Shown: piece after piece, positions 16,063 to 24,647 of the stretch
Layout: every line of letters begins with the position of its first letter
How positions within the stretch are numbered: the stretch's first letter is position 1
IMG/VR virus record: IMGVR_UViG_3300043446_003158
Coordinates: 1 to 64,000 of that record
Source: a virus
Direction: 5' to 3' (one strand)
Length of the DNA: 64,000 nt
Made by a program: the position numbers and the translations under genes
Notes under the pieces: model-generated
Databases searched by the model: none
Told to the model about the DNA's origin: nothing
Seen by the model: only the letters and a program-made list of their open reading frames with translations

Positions 16063-16383
16063 TTAAACCTCAAACTTATCTGATGGAATAGAAGGAACTT
16101 TAACGACAACTAATGTACAATCTTCAAGAAAAACTGGATCTGCAACTTCTCCTTTTTCAAAAATAAATACATCTCCACTATTTAATTCTTTTCCTTGAAT
16201 GGTCATTTTTCCAGAAACAAGAACATTATATTCTACACTTTCTTTATGGTAGTGCGGTGCCCAATACTCTCCCTTTTTATGCGTAAGTAACCCAACTTCA
16301 AATTGGTCTGTTTTCAATACTGAAGGTTTAAAGTTTCCTATAAACCAACCTCTCACATAATCAGTAATTTTTGATGTGTTCAT
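16063..16383 (-). CDS. Cupin-domain protein
   Basis: The 106-residue protein has one cupin barrel. Motif 1 is WAPHYHKESVEYNVLVSG (two His and a Glu as metal ligands) and motif 2 is GDVFIFEKGEVADPVF. Small cupins beside nucleotidyltransferases often act as sugar epimerases, isomerases or sensors. It overlaps the nucleotidyltransferase gene by 23 bp, so they are translationally coupled. Confidence 0.8.
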   Translation of the reverse strand: MNTSKITDYVRGWFIGNFKPSVLKTDQFEVGLLTHKKGEYWAPHYHKESVEYNVLVSGKMTIQGKELNSGDVFIFEKGEVADPVFLEDCTLVVVKVPSIPSDKFEV

Positions 16384-17092
16384 ACTTTTCTAAAAAAGAA
16401 TTCAAATCTTCTGGAACTCCAACTGGATTATGTTGATAATTTGGAATATGATGTATTCCAACTTTAAGTCCTTTCTTAATCATATGATTATAAGATGGGC
16501 CAACATAAAACTCACCATTAGGTGCTCTATCATTACATTGTATCATATCTTCTGCACTTTGTACAAAATATTTCCCCTTTCTCCAATAATGAATTCCATT
16601 TAAGGATATATCACTTATAACTTCTTTTTCTTTTATTTCCTGAACAAATCCTTTACGATCAATTCTAGCGTAACTATTTTTTGGTGTAGATGTGGTATAA
16701 GTCACAATCAACCCATCATACTTATAATATCTTGCAGATGTTAAAAATAAATCAGAATCCCACCACATAATCTGATCACAGTTAGCAATTATTAATTCAT
16801 CCTCATTATTAATAAAATCTTTAAACAAAAGACAACTGGAAGCAGGTCCTTCTGTAGTTTCTTCTACGCTAATAATTTTTGAAGTTGGAAGTATGGAATG
16901 TAATAATGTACATACTTGATCATAATAACTATCTTTTCTTATGATAAAATGATAGGTTCCCGTTAATCCAAGAGAATGAACTGCTCTTTGAATCATTGCA
17001 ATTCCATCAATTTCAATTAATGGTTTTGGAATTTTATAGGTATCTCTAGGAAATCTAGTCCCTTCACCTGCCATTGGAATTATTATATTCAT
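16361..17092 (-). CDS. Sugar-phosphate nucleotidyltransferase-like protein
   Basis: The 243-residue protein opens MNIIIPMAGEGTRF and has IPKPLIEIDG, the GxGTRF and PKPL motifs of the NTP_transferase family that make NDP-sugars from NTP and sugar-1-phosphate. IIANCDQIMWWDSD supplies the metal-binding Asp pair. It heads the cassette nucleotidyltransferase, cupin, methyltransferase, RuBisCO-like, GDPD-like. It probably activates the sugar used by nearby glycosyltransferases. Confidence 0.85.
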   Translation of the reverse strand: MNIIIPMAGEGTRFPRDTYKIPKPLIEIDGIAMIQRAVHSLGLTGTYHFIIRKDSYYDQVCTLLHSILPTSKIISVEETTEGPASSCLLFKDFINNEDELIIANCDQIMWWDSDLFLTSARYYKYDGLIVTYTTSTPKNSYARIDRKGFVQEIKEKEVISDISLNGIHYWRKGKYFVQSAEDMIQCNDRAPNGEFYVGPSYNHMIKKGLKVGIHHIPNYQHNPVGVPEDLNSFLEKYEHIKNY

Positions 17093-17098
17093 TACTTT

Positions 17099-17968
17099 TT
17101 ATTCAAACATTACCTTAACTATTTTTTTAGTTGTTAAATTATTTTTAGTATAATCAAAAAGATATTCATTTAATTCATCATAACAAGGATGAATTTCGTA
17201 TCTTCTGGCATATTTATTGGTTTCTTTAATAATATCTTTTGGAAAATTTACCATTGTTAAAGGAGGACAATCTTCAATATCTGGAAAATAAGGAATGCAT
17301 TTGTTTGCCAATATTTCATAATGCCTCATACAATTCCATTGAGATTTTTTCCAAGTCATACCATAATAAGAACTTGCATAATCATTATAGTAATCATTTT
17401 CATTATCGTAAATATAAGTTTCAAATTTTCCTGGAATAATGTAAGCAAATATTTTTTCTTTAGTTGGAGTATAATTAATTAATTGTGATTCTGGAATTCC
17501 AAAAGTAATTGGATTTGCAGCTCCAGGATCTATCAAATGAGTTTTCCAAATAGTTCCATAGGAATTTAGACCATGAGCATGTGCAAAATTCCAAGTATTA
17601 TCTGAACCATCAATTAAATGAATTTTATCTTTTGAATAATATTGTTTTACATATTCAAAATAATCTAAACATTGTCTTTTATTAAATCCTTCATGAGTAT
17701 AGATGCATCCATAAATTATAGCATCATAAAATCTTGATTTAATTTTTTCAATTATTGTTTCTGGAGAATCTAGTTTTGGAGTATGTTCTAACTTACCAAA
17801 TATTGTAAAACCTTTTCCATAAATGTGAGATCTTTCTGTAAAAGATTTTAACATATAAGAAGGATAATGAGTTTCATATACTTCTATACCATTATCAATC
17901 AAACCATGATAAATTGTATCTGATTGATAATCTGGATACTCAAAATTATAGACAAATAAAACCTTCAT
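17099..17968 (-). CDS. Putative GT-B-like glycosyltransferase
   Basis: ATG 17968 overlaps the previous stop as ATGA, giving 289 residues; an upstream start at 17998 is less likely. The start MKVLFVYNFEYPDYQSD looks like the first Rossmann strand of a GT-B enzyme. Near the end RHYEILANKCIPYFPDIEDCPPLTMVNFP resembles the donor-binding region of exostosin-type transferases. I would not name the sugar. Confidence in the broad family is moderate. Confidence 0.55.
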   Translation of the reverse strand: MKVLFVYNFEYPDYQSDTIYHGLIDNGIEVYETHYPSYMLKSFTERSHIYGKGFTIFGKLEHTPKLDSPETIIEKIKSRFYDAIIYGCIYTHEGFNKRQCLDYFEYVKQYYSKDKIHLIDGSDNTWNFAHAHGLNSYGTIWKTHLIDPGAANPITFGIPESQLINYTPTKEKIFAYIIPGKFETYIYDNENDYYNDYASSYYGMTWKKSQWNCMRHYEILANKCIPYFPDIEDCPPLTMVNFPKDIIKETNKYARRYEIHPCYDELNEYLFDYTKNNLTTKKIVKVMFE

Positions 17969-18612
17969 ATACGCTTTCTTGCAAAAGCAATTCCCCAATC
18001 TTTAGGGCAACAATTTTGCGTGATTTCCCATTTAGTTTTATCTAAAGCATTAACAAATTCTTTAGGTCCAGGATGACATGATACATCATGAAATCCAACA
18101 ACACCACTATCAGATAATAAATTTGTATATTCCCAATCTCTTAAAACTTGATTAATACTATGCCACCCATCAATAAAAATAAAATCAAATTTTACATCAT
18201 CAGTTCCTAATACCATTTTAAAAATATCAAGATTTTCATCATAAAATGAACTATCATTTTGAATAGTGTGAATATTATTTTCAGCGTTTCTTAAGAATGA
18301 TCTATCAGCAATATCTAGACCAACATAAACAGTATCCTTTTTTTTATTTTTTGTTAAAACATGAACAAAAGAATCTTCTGCATTCCTACCTACACCTATT
18401 TCCAAAATTGCTTTTGCAGTATCACGAACTTTTAAGAAATTTTCAAGTAAATAATACCTATTACAAATAGTAACTTCTTCAGGATAAATCATGTTACCTT
18501 CAAAATCACATTTATGCCCATATCTATATGGATGAGAATCTGCTACACCATCAACATCATCATATGCAGTGAATGTTCTAATATCTTTTGTTAAATCGTT
18601 TTCCCATTTCAT
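17965..18612 (-). CDS. SAM methyltransferase, paralogue of the C-terminal domain of the 1070-aa protein
   Basis: The 215-residue protein has ILEIGVGRNAEDSF, VYVGLDIADRSFL and DFIFIDGWHSINQVLRDWEYTNLL. It matches residues about 862-1070 of the product at 20704-23916 nearly block for block, including the opening KWENDLTKDIR and the ending CPKDWGIAFA. It is a free-standing copy of that domain, so one arose from the other by duplication. Confidence 0.82.
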   Translation of the reverse strand: MKWENDLTKDIRTFTAYDDVDGVADSHPYRYGHKCDFEGNMIYPEEVTICNRYYLLENFLKVRDTAKAILEIGVGRNAEDSFVHVLTKNKKKDTVYVGLDIADRSFLRNAENNIHTIQNDSSFYDENLDIFKMVLGTDDVKFDFIFIDGWHSINQVLRDWEYTNLLSDSGVVGFHDVSCHPGPKEFVNALDKTKWEITQNCCPKDWGIAFARKRI

Positions 18613-18649
18613 AAGTAATTAATCCGAATAAAAAAAATTATTTATTGTT

Positions 18650-19399
18650 TTAATATAGGTTGGGATACCAAATCCTACGAAAATCAATATTATTATTAAT
18701 CCTAACTCTAAAATCACACCTGTTTATATTGATTTTTTTCAAATTAAAATATTTTAAAAGCATTGTTTCTGGATGATATGGAACACCTTCAATTTCAATT
18801 ATATTATTATAAAAATTGGAATATTCATCCATTACATTTGATGGTCCAAATGCAAATTGATCATTAATTCCACCACACCAATCTTCACCCTTTGGTATGT
18901 TTAGACTTTTTGGATATTCTTCAAGATTGAGTGTTTTGTTTTCAAAATCACTATCAAACCTCATTCTAATCACAGTATCAAAAGTCATATTATTTTCTTT
19001 TTCATATATAACTTTTAGATTATTTGACATGTTAATTGAATGATGCATACTAATTGGTCCCACATCATACCGAGGTTTGATGCACCCTTCGGGGTTTTCA
19101 AATGGAAGTAGATTTAATGAGTTATAAATTTCTTGAAACTTATGTTTTTTAGTTTCATAATCTTCAATTAAAAGTTTTTCATAATTATATTTTTCTAAAA
19201 AACTAAATTGAGTTTCAACAATATTATTATACTCTTTAAATTCTAATCCAGAAACAGTTTTTAAAAATTCTTCTCTATTAGAAATTTTCCAAGTATGAAT
19301 AAAAATTTTTACATGGTCATTTGGAAAAATATTTTTTATACTTTTCAATCCAATATGAGGATATCTAATAGCCCCAGATAAACAAACTGCTATTTTCAT
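18650..19399 (-). CDS. GT-A-like glycosyltransferase
   Basis: The 249-residue protein starts MKIAVCLSGAIRYPHIGLKSIK and has FDTVIRMRFDSDFEN, with DSD as the likely metal-binding DxD. Later come CGGINDQFAFGPSNVMDEY and YHPETMLLKYFN. This opening and the DxD resemble a widespread family of bacterial and phage glycosyltransferases. It starts at ATGA with the beta-propeller gene. The acceptor is unknown. Confidence 0.7.
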   Translation of the reverse strand: MKIAVCLSGAIRYPHIGLKSIKNIFPNDHVKIFIHTWKISNREEFLKTVSGLEFKEYNNIVETQFSFLEKYNYEKLLIEDYETKKHKFQEIYNSLNLLPFENPEGCIKPRYDVGPISMHHSINMSNNLKVIYEKENNMTFDTVIRMRFDSDFENKTLNLEEYPKSLNIPKGEDWCGGINDQFAFGPSNVMDEYSNFYNNIIEIEGVPYHPETMLLKYFNLKKININRCDFRVRINNNIDFRRIWYPNLY

Positions 19400-20388
19400 G
19401 CTTTAAAAATATAATCTTGTGTAAATGATTTAGAAACTCTCAGCAAGTATGCCGCATTATCCTGGAATCCAAATGTGATTAAGTAATCATCACCATACTC
19501 ACACATACCAACCGCAAATTCTATTTCTGCATTTAAGAAAGAAAATCTTTCAGAAACTTTAACAATATTCCAATCATTGTCCCAAACTACAAATCTATGA
19601 CGATAAGTTCCATCTTTTCTACCTGCTGGACTTTGGAAAAGAAAAGTTTCATGATTCAAGCAAAATCTATACTCGCCAAGTTTAAGAACTTGTGATCCAC
19701 CACGAAGATCTATACAACCTAAATCTTGCCAATCTTTAACTGCAACTCTTTCAGTAGTGTTAGATTTAATATCATATTTAACAACTTCAGTTCCATTTGT
19801 CCACTTAACAAAATGAAATGGAAGATCTAAAATAGGCATCCAATTTTTTTCGCAATACGAAGTTTCATCACCTTTATCAACTCCAGGAACAGGAATACGA
19901 TATTGATTTACTTCCTTCACACCACTATCAGTTATCTCAATTTCAGATAACTCCATTCTACCCTGTCCATTATATGTGGTGTCTCTTCTTACTCCACAAG
20001 TATAGAGTTTACCGTCCCATCTCATAATACGACAATCTTCCAATCCAACAAATTCCCATAGTTCTTGATCTGGAAATTTTGAAGTATCAATGTGATGATA
20101 CCATTTCATATTCATAGTATCATCCATTTCGCACATTATATTTTTTGTGCGAAGGCGAAGATCATTTTCTGGATGAATATAAACTAGAGGACCCCAGTGA
20201 TGTTCAAACTTTTTCTTTTCAGAATGATATAAAGTATAATTAATATTTCTCAAATTAACTAAAATTCTACCATTATCATTATAAATGGATGGATTTGTAA
20301 CAGCTGGTCCTTTTAAATCTGAAGAAGGAATAATAAGAGGATGAATACTTCCACCATTTTCCAACGCAAGTTTTACAAAATTTGACAT
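19396..20388 (-). CDS. GH130/GH43-like beta-propeller glycosidase or phosphorylase
   Basis: ATG 20388 is preferred over a TTG at 20418. The 330 residues show repeated propeller-like units: ILVNLRNINYTLYHS, FVGLEDCRIMRWDGKLYTCGVRR, NWMPILDLPFHFVKW and LRGGSQVLKLGEYRFCLNHET. This pattern fits the five-bladed fold of GH130 phosphorylases and related glycosidases. Its place among glycosyltransferases suggests glycan trimming or turnover. The catalytic Asp is not certain, so it may be inactive. Confidence 0.65.
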   Translation of the reverse strand: MSNFVKLALENGGSIHPLIIPSSDLKGPAVTNPSIYNDNGRILVNLRNINYTLYHSEKKKFEHHWGPLVYIHPENDLRLRTKNIMCEMDDTMNMKWYHHIDTSKFPDQELWEFVGLEDCRIMRWDGKLYTCGVRRDTTYNGQGRMELSEIEITDSGVKEVNQYRIPVPGVDKGDETSYCEKNWMPILDLPFHFVKWTNGTEVVKYDIKSNTTERVAVKDWQDLGCIDLRGGSQVLKLGEYRFCLNHETFLFQSPAGRKDGTYRHRFVVWDNDWNIVKVSERFSFLNAEIEFAVGMCEYGDDYLITFGFQDNAAYLLRVSKSFTQDYIFKA

Positions 20389-20440
20389 AATTATTTCGTT
20401 CTTAATTTTATTATACAATAGATTTTAATTATTTTCAAAT

Positions 20441-20686
20441 TTATTCAATAGTCGTCATAGTTTCTGAAATTAATGGTTGATTTTCTACGATAGATTCTGG
20501 TCTTCTATAAATTTTTACAGTTGCTTCAACTGGATAATCCCAACCATATTCATCTTTAAGATCAACAATTTCTTGAATAGACAAACTTACTTCTGCATAT
20601 TGTTCATGTGCTAATTGATATAGATGAGCAAGAGGCATACTTGAAGTAACTTCATGATCAAACATACTAGGATCTCTTGGGTCCAT
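20441..20686 (-). CDS. Conserved hypothetical protein (81 aa)
   Basis: The product starts MDPRDPSMFDHEV, has LAHLYQLAHEQYAEVSLSIQEIVDLKDEYGWDYP, and ends with charged strands. It looks like a small folded alpha/beta protein. It sits in an otherwise pure glycan cluster with 17-53-bp gaps, which is looser than its neighbours. I do not recognise a family. Confidence 0.65.
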   Translation of the reverse strand: MDPRDPSMFDHEVTSSMPLAHLYQLAHEQYAEVSLSIQEIVDLKDEYGWDYPVEATVKIYRRPESIVENQPLISETMTTIE

Positions 20687-20703
20687 AATCTACCTTATTG
20701 TAA

Positions 20704-23700
20704 TTATTTTTTATATATAGCAAATCCTATTCCCCAATCTTCTGGGCAAAGATTTTCTTGAACATCCCATTTATTCTTATCTAGTGCATTAACAAATCTG
20801 TTAGGGCCGAAATGGCATGTCGTATCATGAAATCCAACTACACCTCCAGGATTTAGAAGTTTTGTATATTCCCAATCTTTAAGAACTTGATTGATGCTGT
20901 GATACCCATCAATAAAAATAAAGTCAAATTTATCAACACCTAAAGATTTAAATAATTGAACATTATACTCATAATTAGAACTATCTGTTTTAAACGTATA
21001 TACTTTATTTTGAGAATCATTTAAGAAACTTCTGTCTTCAATATCAATCCCAATATAAATTGAATCTGGATTTTTATTTTTTGAGAAGATGTGTGCAAAA
21101 GACCTATCATCATTTCTGCCAATTCCTATTTCTAGAATTGCTTTACAATTTTCTTTAACAGTCAAAAACTTTTCTTCAAGATTCTTGAGGTTGCAGTCAC
21201 TAATTTCAGGAGGAGCAGAAAAAGTATTGTCTGGATTCAAATCATATCGTAAAGGATGTGCTCCTACTCCAGGAAAATCTTGGTCATCCCTTGGGTCATG
21301 ATACCGAATATCTTGAATTAAATCATCTTCCCATTTAAATTTTTTTTTTAAATTATTTGGAATTTCACCATCTTTAATCCAAAGTTCTTTTGAAAATTCA
21401 ATCCATTCTTTTACTCTTGTGTCCCAACTATAATAATCATTACAAACTTCTACTTGACGAGTGTTGTCAAATTTACCTTCATGATATTCTACAATCGTCT
21501 TCTTAAGTTCAGAAGCAAACTTAACAATGTGCTTGTTACGATCTGGAATGTATCCATAATGACGGGCAAATCCAAGACCAGTTTCTGGAAGAGCGGCAAG
21601 ATTGCTAGAAAGAACAGAACACCCAGCAGCAAGTGCTTCAATCATACAAATACAAGAAGTCTCCTGGAAGTATGATGGATAAGCAAAGATATGAGTCTTC
21701 ATTAATTGTTCACGAATCTTGGAGTTATTTGTTCTTGTATGGCGAACAACTCTACTGTCAGCATTAGCAAGTGCTAAACAATACCGAAGAAACTTTTCTT
21801 CATCCTCACAAACATGTGCATATTCGTATGTTTGGAATCCATCTAGATACTGCTTTTTCCTTTCATCGGGATCAAGTTCGTGGAAAATATGCAATTCAAA
21901 ATCCTCATCTGGGATAAGACGAATTGCTTCCAAAAGAAGATCTAATCCACGAATAGGATTAGGATGAAAAATTAATTGTAACTTTCCTTCAGGTTTTTTA
22001 TGTGGTTCAAATGGTTGAATAGCATTCTTAAGAACGTAGCACTTTTCCATAGGAAGATTAAACTTCTCACCAAACCGTTCATATTGCCAGTTAGAAACAA
22101 AAACATATGCTTTAAAATGTTTTTGAAACTGCTTATCCATTAACTGTTCAAGATTTTGCTCATTATGATGAGGATGCAACCAAACAATATTAGAATTATC
22201 TGGAGCAATTATATTATCACCAGGAATAACACACCAATGCCAATCTGCCAAATCTGGAGCTTTAGGGAGAACAAGATCTTGCCAGGCACGACCCATAATT
22301 TCCGTTCCTCCAGTTCCATCTGGATTTAATGATGCTTCCAAAAGTGGAGGCATATTATTGTGCAAATATTCTGGTTTTGTGTTTACCAAATCTTTTTCGG
22401 ATTTGTATAAATCTGAGATTGAGTCAATAGTCATATCTGGAAAATTGATTTTAATATCGTTTATTAATGTTTTGTTTTTACTAATTACACCTAACCCATG
22501 AGAATTTATAAAATTAATCTTATAATAACCAGTTATTTCATCAAAAAATTTCCCAACAAGTTCTTTAAAACTAACTGTATCATGAAATAATATTATACCA
22601 TCTTCTTTAACAAATTTATTCCAATTTTCAAAATCATTTTTGGCAGCATCGTAAGAATGATGCCCATCAATATGTAAAATATCAATACTCTTATTCCATT
22701 GTTTTGATATTTCAGAAAAGTCTCCAAATATAAAATTAAAATTATCAAGATTTAATTTTTTTGAAATATCCAAAACAAACTTATCAATTTCTTCATTCTC
22801 TCTTCCAGAATAAGAATCTATTCCATAAACTTTTCCATTTGAATATAAACTCATCAAAAATGATGAGTATCCGTAATCAACACCTAATTCAACAATAGTT
22901 TCTGGATTTTTATATTCAATTAACCATTTAATAAACTTTCTATGCCCTACTGGTTTTTGATTCCACGCAGATGGAATATTAGATATAATATCTTCAATAT
23001 CATTGTCTGGAAGATTCTTTACATAGTTTTTAAAATCTGTATTAGTTTCCCAAGAAAAATTTTCAATAACTTCTTTATTTTTAAACTCTTCAATTGCATT
23101 CATATTATACATTTCTTTTGGAAAAATTTTTATAATTATGTCTTGAAGATCTTTTGGAAAATTATTAAAACTAAAAAATTTAAGAGGATCGGATCTATGA
23201 AATAAATCTTTTCTAGTTTTTATACATTCTAGTATATTTTTTTCATTTTTATATTTTTCTTTATTAAATTCTTGATGAGAAAAAGATTCTATTTTGTGTT
23301 GAATTGTTTTAACATCACCAAAATATGAGAAGTGCCATCCACTATTATTGTAGCAATTAAACTCACCTCTTTGCCATCTCAATTGTGTAAATTTTATTTT
23401 AGAAGCATTTTGAACTTTAACAAAAATTGTCCCTGGCCAAACGTTAGTGTTTACTGTAGTAAAATTAAAATATAAACCAAAAAAGTTTGCGGTAGAACAA
23501 AAATTTTGTGGAAGATTTTCTACCCTTAACTGAGATATTAATCTTTTATCAGGTATTTCATCAACATCACTTAACATTAAAAGGTCATCAGGAGAAAACT
23601 GTTGTAGATTTTCTCCCATGTAATCTCTCTGACCGAATTCTATTTTCCAAAAATCAGATTCAAAATCACATTTATCAGTCTCTCCAAACTTACAATCACT

Positions 23701-23916
23701 GATATCTGGTTCATAATAAAGACGGATAATTTTTTTCTTTATTTCATCATCCAATTCATTAATATACTCATCAAGATAATAAGGTTTTTCTTTTCCAGAA
23801 AAAGTATATTTAGATTCACAGACTAAAAAGCAATCAACAACATCTTTAAGGTATTCAGTTCTTAATTTTAACATATTCTTTTCATTAAAGAATATAAAAC
23901 TATCAATTACTTTCAT
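20704..23916 (-). CDS. Four-domain fusion: GT17-like, methyltransferase, GT4-like, methyltransferase
   Basis: The 1070-residue chain has four enzyme-like units. About 1-280: FLVCESKYTFSGKEKPYYLDEY and LLMLSDVDEIPD, as in GT17 beta-1,4-GlcNAc transferases. About 325-510: methyltransferase with VELGVDYGYSSF and DILHIDGHHSYDAAKNDF. About 515-860: a GT1/GT4 domain with GGTEIMGR, VFVSNWQYERF and YPSYFQETSCICMIEALAAGC. About 862-1070: a second methyltransferase matching the 17965 gene. It alternates glycosyl and methyl transfer, so it could build a methyl-capped oligosaccharide. The ATG overlaps the GT2 stop. Confidence 0.82.
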   Translation of the reverse strand: MKVIDSFIFFNEKNMLKLRTEYLKDVVDCFLVCESKYTFSGKEKPYYLDEYINELDDEIKKKIIRLYYEPDISDCKFGETDKCDFESDFWKIEFGQRDYMGENLQQFSPDDLLMLSDVDEIPDKRLISQLRVENLPQNFCSTANFFGLYFNFTTVNTNVWPGTIFVKVQNASKIKFTQLRWQRGEFNCYNNSGWHFSYFGDVKTIQHKIESFSHQEFNKEKYKNEKNILECIKTRKDLFHRSDPLKFFSFNNFPKDLQDIIIKIFPKEMYNMNAIEEFKNKEVIENFSWETNTDFKNYVKNLPDNDIEDIISNIPSAWNQKPVGHRKFIKWLIEYKNPETIVELGVDYGYSSFLMSLYSNGKVYGIDSYSGRENEEIDKFVLDISKKLNLDNFNFIFGDFSEISKQWNKSIDILHIDGHHSYDAAKNDFENWNKFVKEDGIILFHDTVSFKELVGKFFDEITGYYKINFINSHGLGVISKNKTLINDIKINFPDMTIDSISDLYKSEKDLVNTKPEYLHNNMPPLLEASLNPDGTGGTEIMGRAWQDLVLPKAPDLADWHWCVIPGDNIIAPDNSNIVWLHPHHNEQNLEQLMDKQFQKHFKAYVFVSNWQYERFGEKFNLPMEKCYVLKNAIQPFEPHKKPEGKLQLIFHPNPIRGLDLLLEAIRLIPDEDFELHIFHELDPDERKKQYLDGFQTYEYAHVCEDEEKFLRYCLALANADSRVVRHTRTNNSKIREQLMKTHIFAYPSYFQETSCICMIEALAAGCSVLSSNLAALPETGLGFARHYGYIPDRNKHIVKFASELKKTIVEYHEGKFDNTRQVEVCNDYYSWDTRVKEWIEFSKELWIKDGEIPNNLKKKFKWEDDLIQDIRYHDPRDDQDFPGVGAHPLRYDLNPDNTFSAPPEISDCNLKNLEEKFLTVKENCKAILEIGIGRNDDRSFAHIFSKNKNPDSIYIGIDIEDRSFLNDSQNKVYTFKTDSSNYEYNVQLFKSLGVDKFDFIFIDGYHSINQVLKDWEYTKLLNPGGVVGFHDTTCHFGPNRFVNALDKNKWDVQENLCPEDWGIGFAIYKK

Positions 23917-24647
23917 TGTTTAAGACTTTGTAATGGTTTTGTTATATCTATGGTCTTGTGATATTCATTTCTAGTTCCTAATTGATCTTTGTGAATTGCT
24001 TTATATTGAGTAATCAAATTATTGAATGAACAATTACCAAACAAAGAATAAAGTTGTTTAAAAATTTCCGCGTCAAGGCAAAACGTTTGGAAAGATGGAA
24101 ATCTTATATCAACATCTTTTCTATGAAAAACATTAGTTCTCCAAGAAACTTGACTAGCATCTAGTTGTAAATGTGGATTTAAATCATCAATTCTATTTAA
24201 ATGATAATTATTATTGAATTTTATATCATTTAAAGAACGCACTTCAAATGGATCAAAAATAACAGAGTGTCCATATGAATAATTTTTTTGAGGACTTCTT
24301 TCATACCATTTACATAAACCTTCAAGATATCCAGGATATAGAGCATCATCGTCGCATAAAATTATGCAAATATCAGAATCACTTTCTAAAACTGCCCTAT
24401 TCCAATAATGACCATGAGTGCTAAATCTTTTTTGTTTTCCTTCAAAAGTATCATGAGTATGATAAAATTTTACTTTTTCAGTTTCACTACCTAGTATATC
24501 TTCAACAATTGGTTTTCCTGGATAATCACTAGAGTCATCAACGAAAATCCATTCCCAGTCTTTATGAGATTGATACTTTATAGACTCCGCAGTATATCTA
24601 ATCATATTAGGACGATTAAAATAAGAAGACAATATGGTTATTTTCAT
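23913..24647 (-). CDS. GT2 family glycosyltransferase
   Basis: The 244-residue protein has MKITILSSYFNRP, then WEWIFVDDSSD, then ICIILCDDDALYPGYL (residues near 98 give the DxD). This is a canonical GT2 fold using NDP-sugars. It is linked by ATGA overlaps to the genes on both sides. Confidence 0.85.
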   Translation of the reverse strand: MKITILSSYFNRPNMIRYTAESIKYQSHKDWEWIFVDDSSDYPGKPIVEDILGSETEKVKFYHTHDTFEGKQKRFSTHGHYWNRAVLESDSDICIILCDDDALYPGYLEGLCKWYERSPQKNYSYGHSVIFDPFEVRSLNDIKFNNNYHLNRIDDLNPHLQLDASQVSWRTNVFHRKDVDIRFPSFQTFCLDAEIFKQLYSLFGNCSFNNLITQYKAIHKDQLGTRNEYHKTIDITKPLQSLKQ

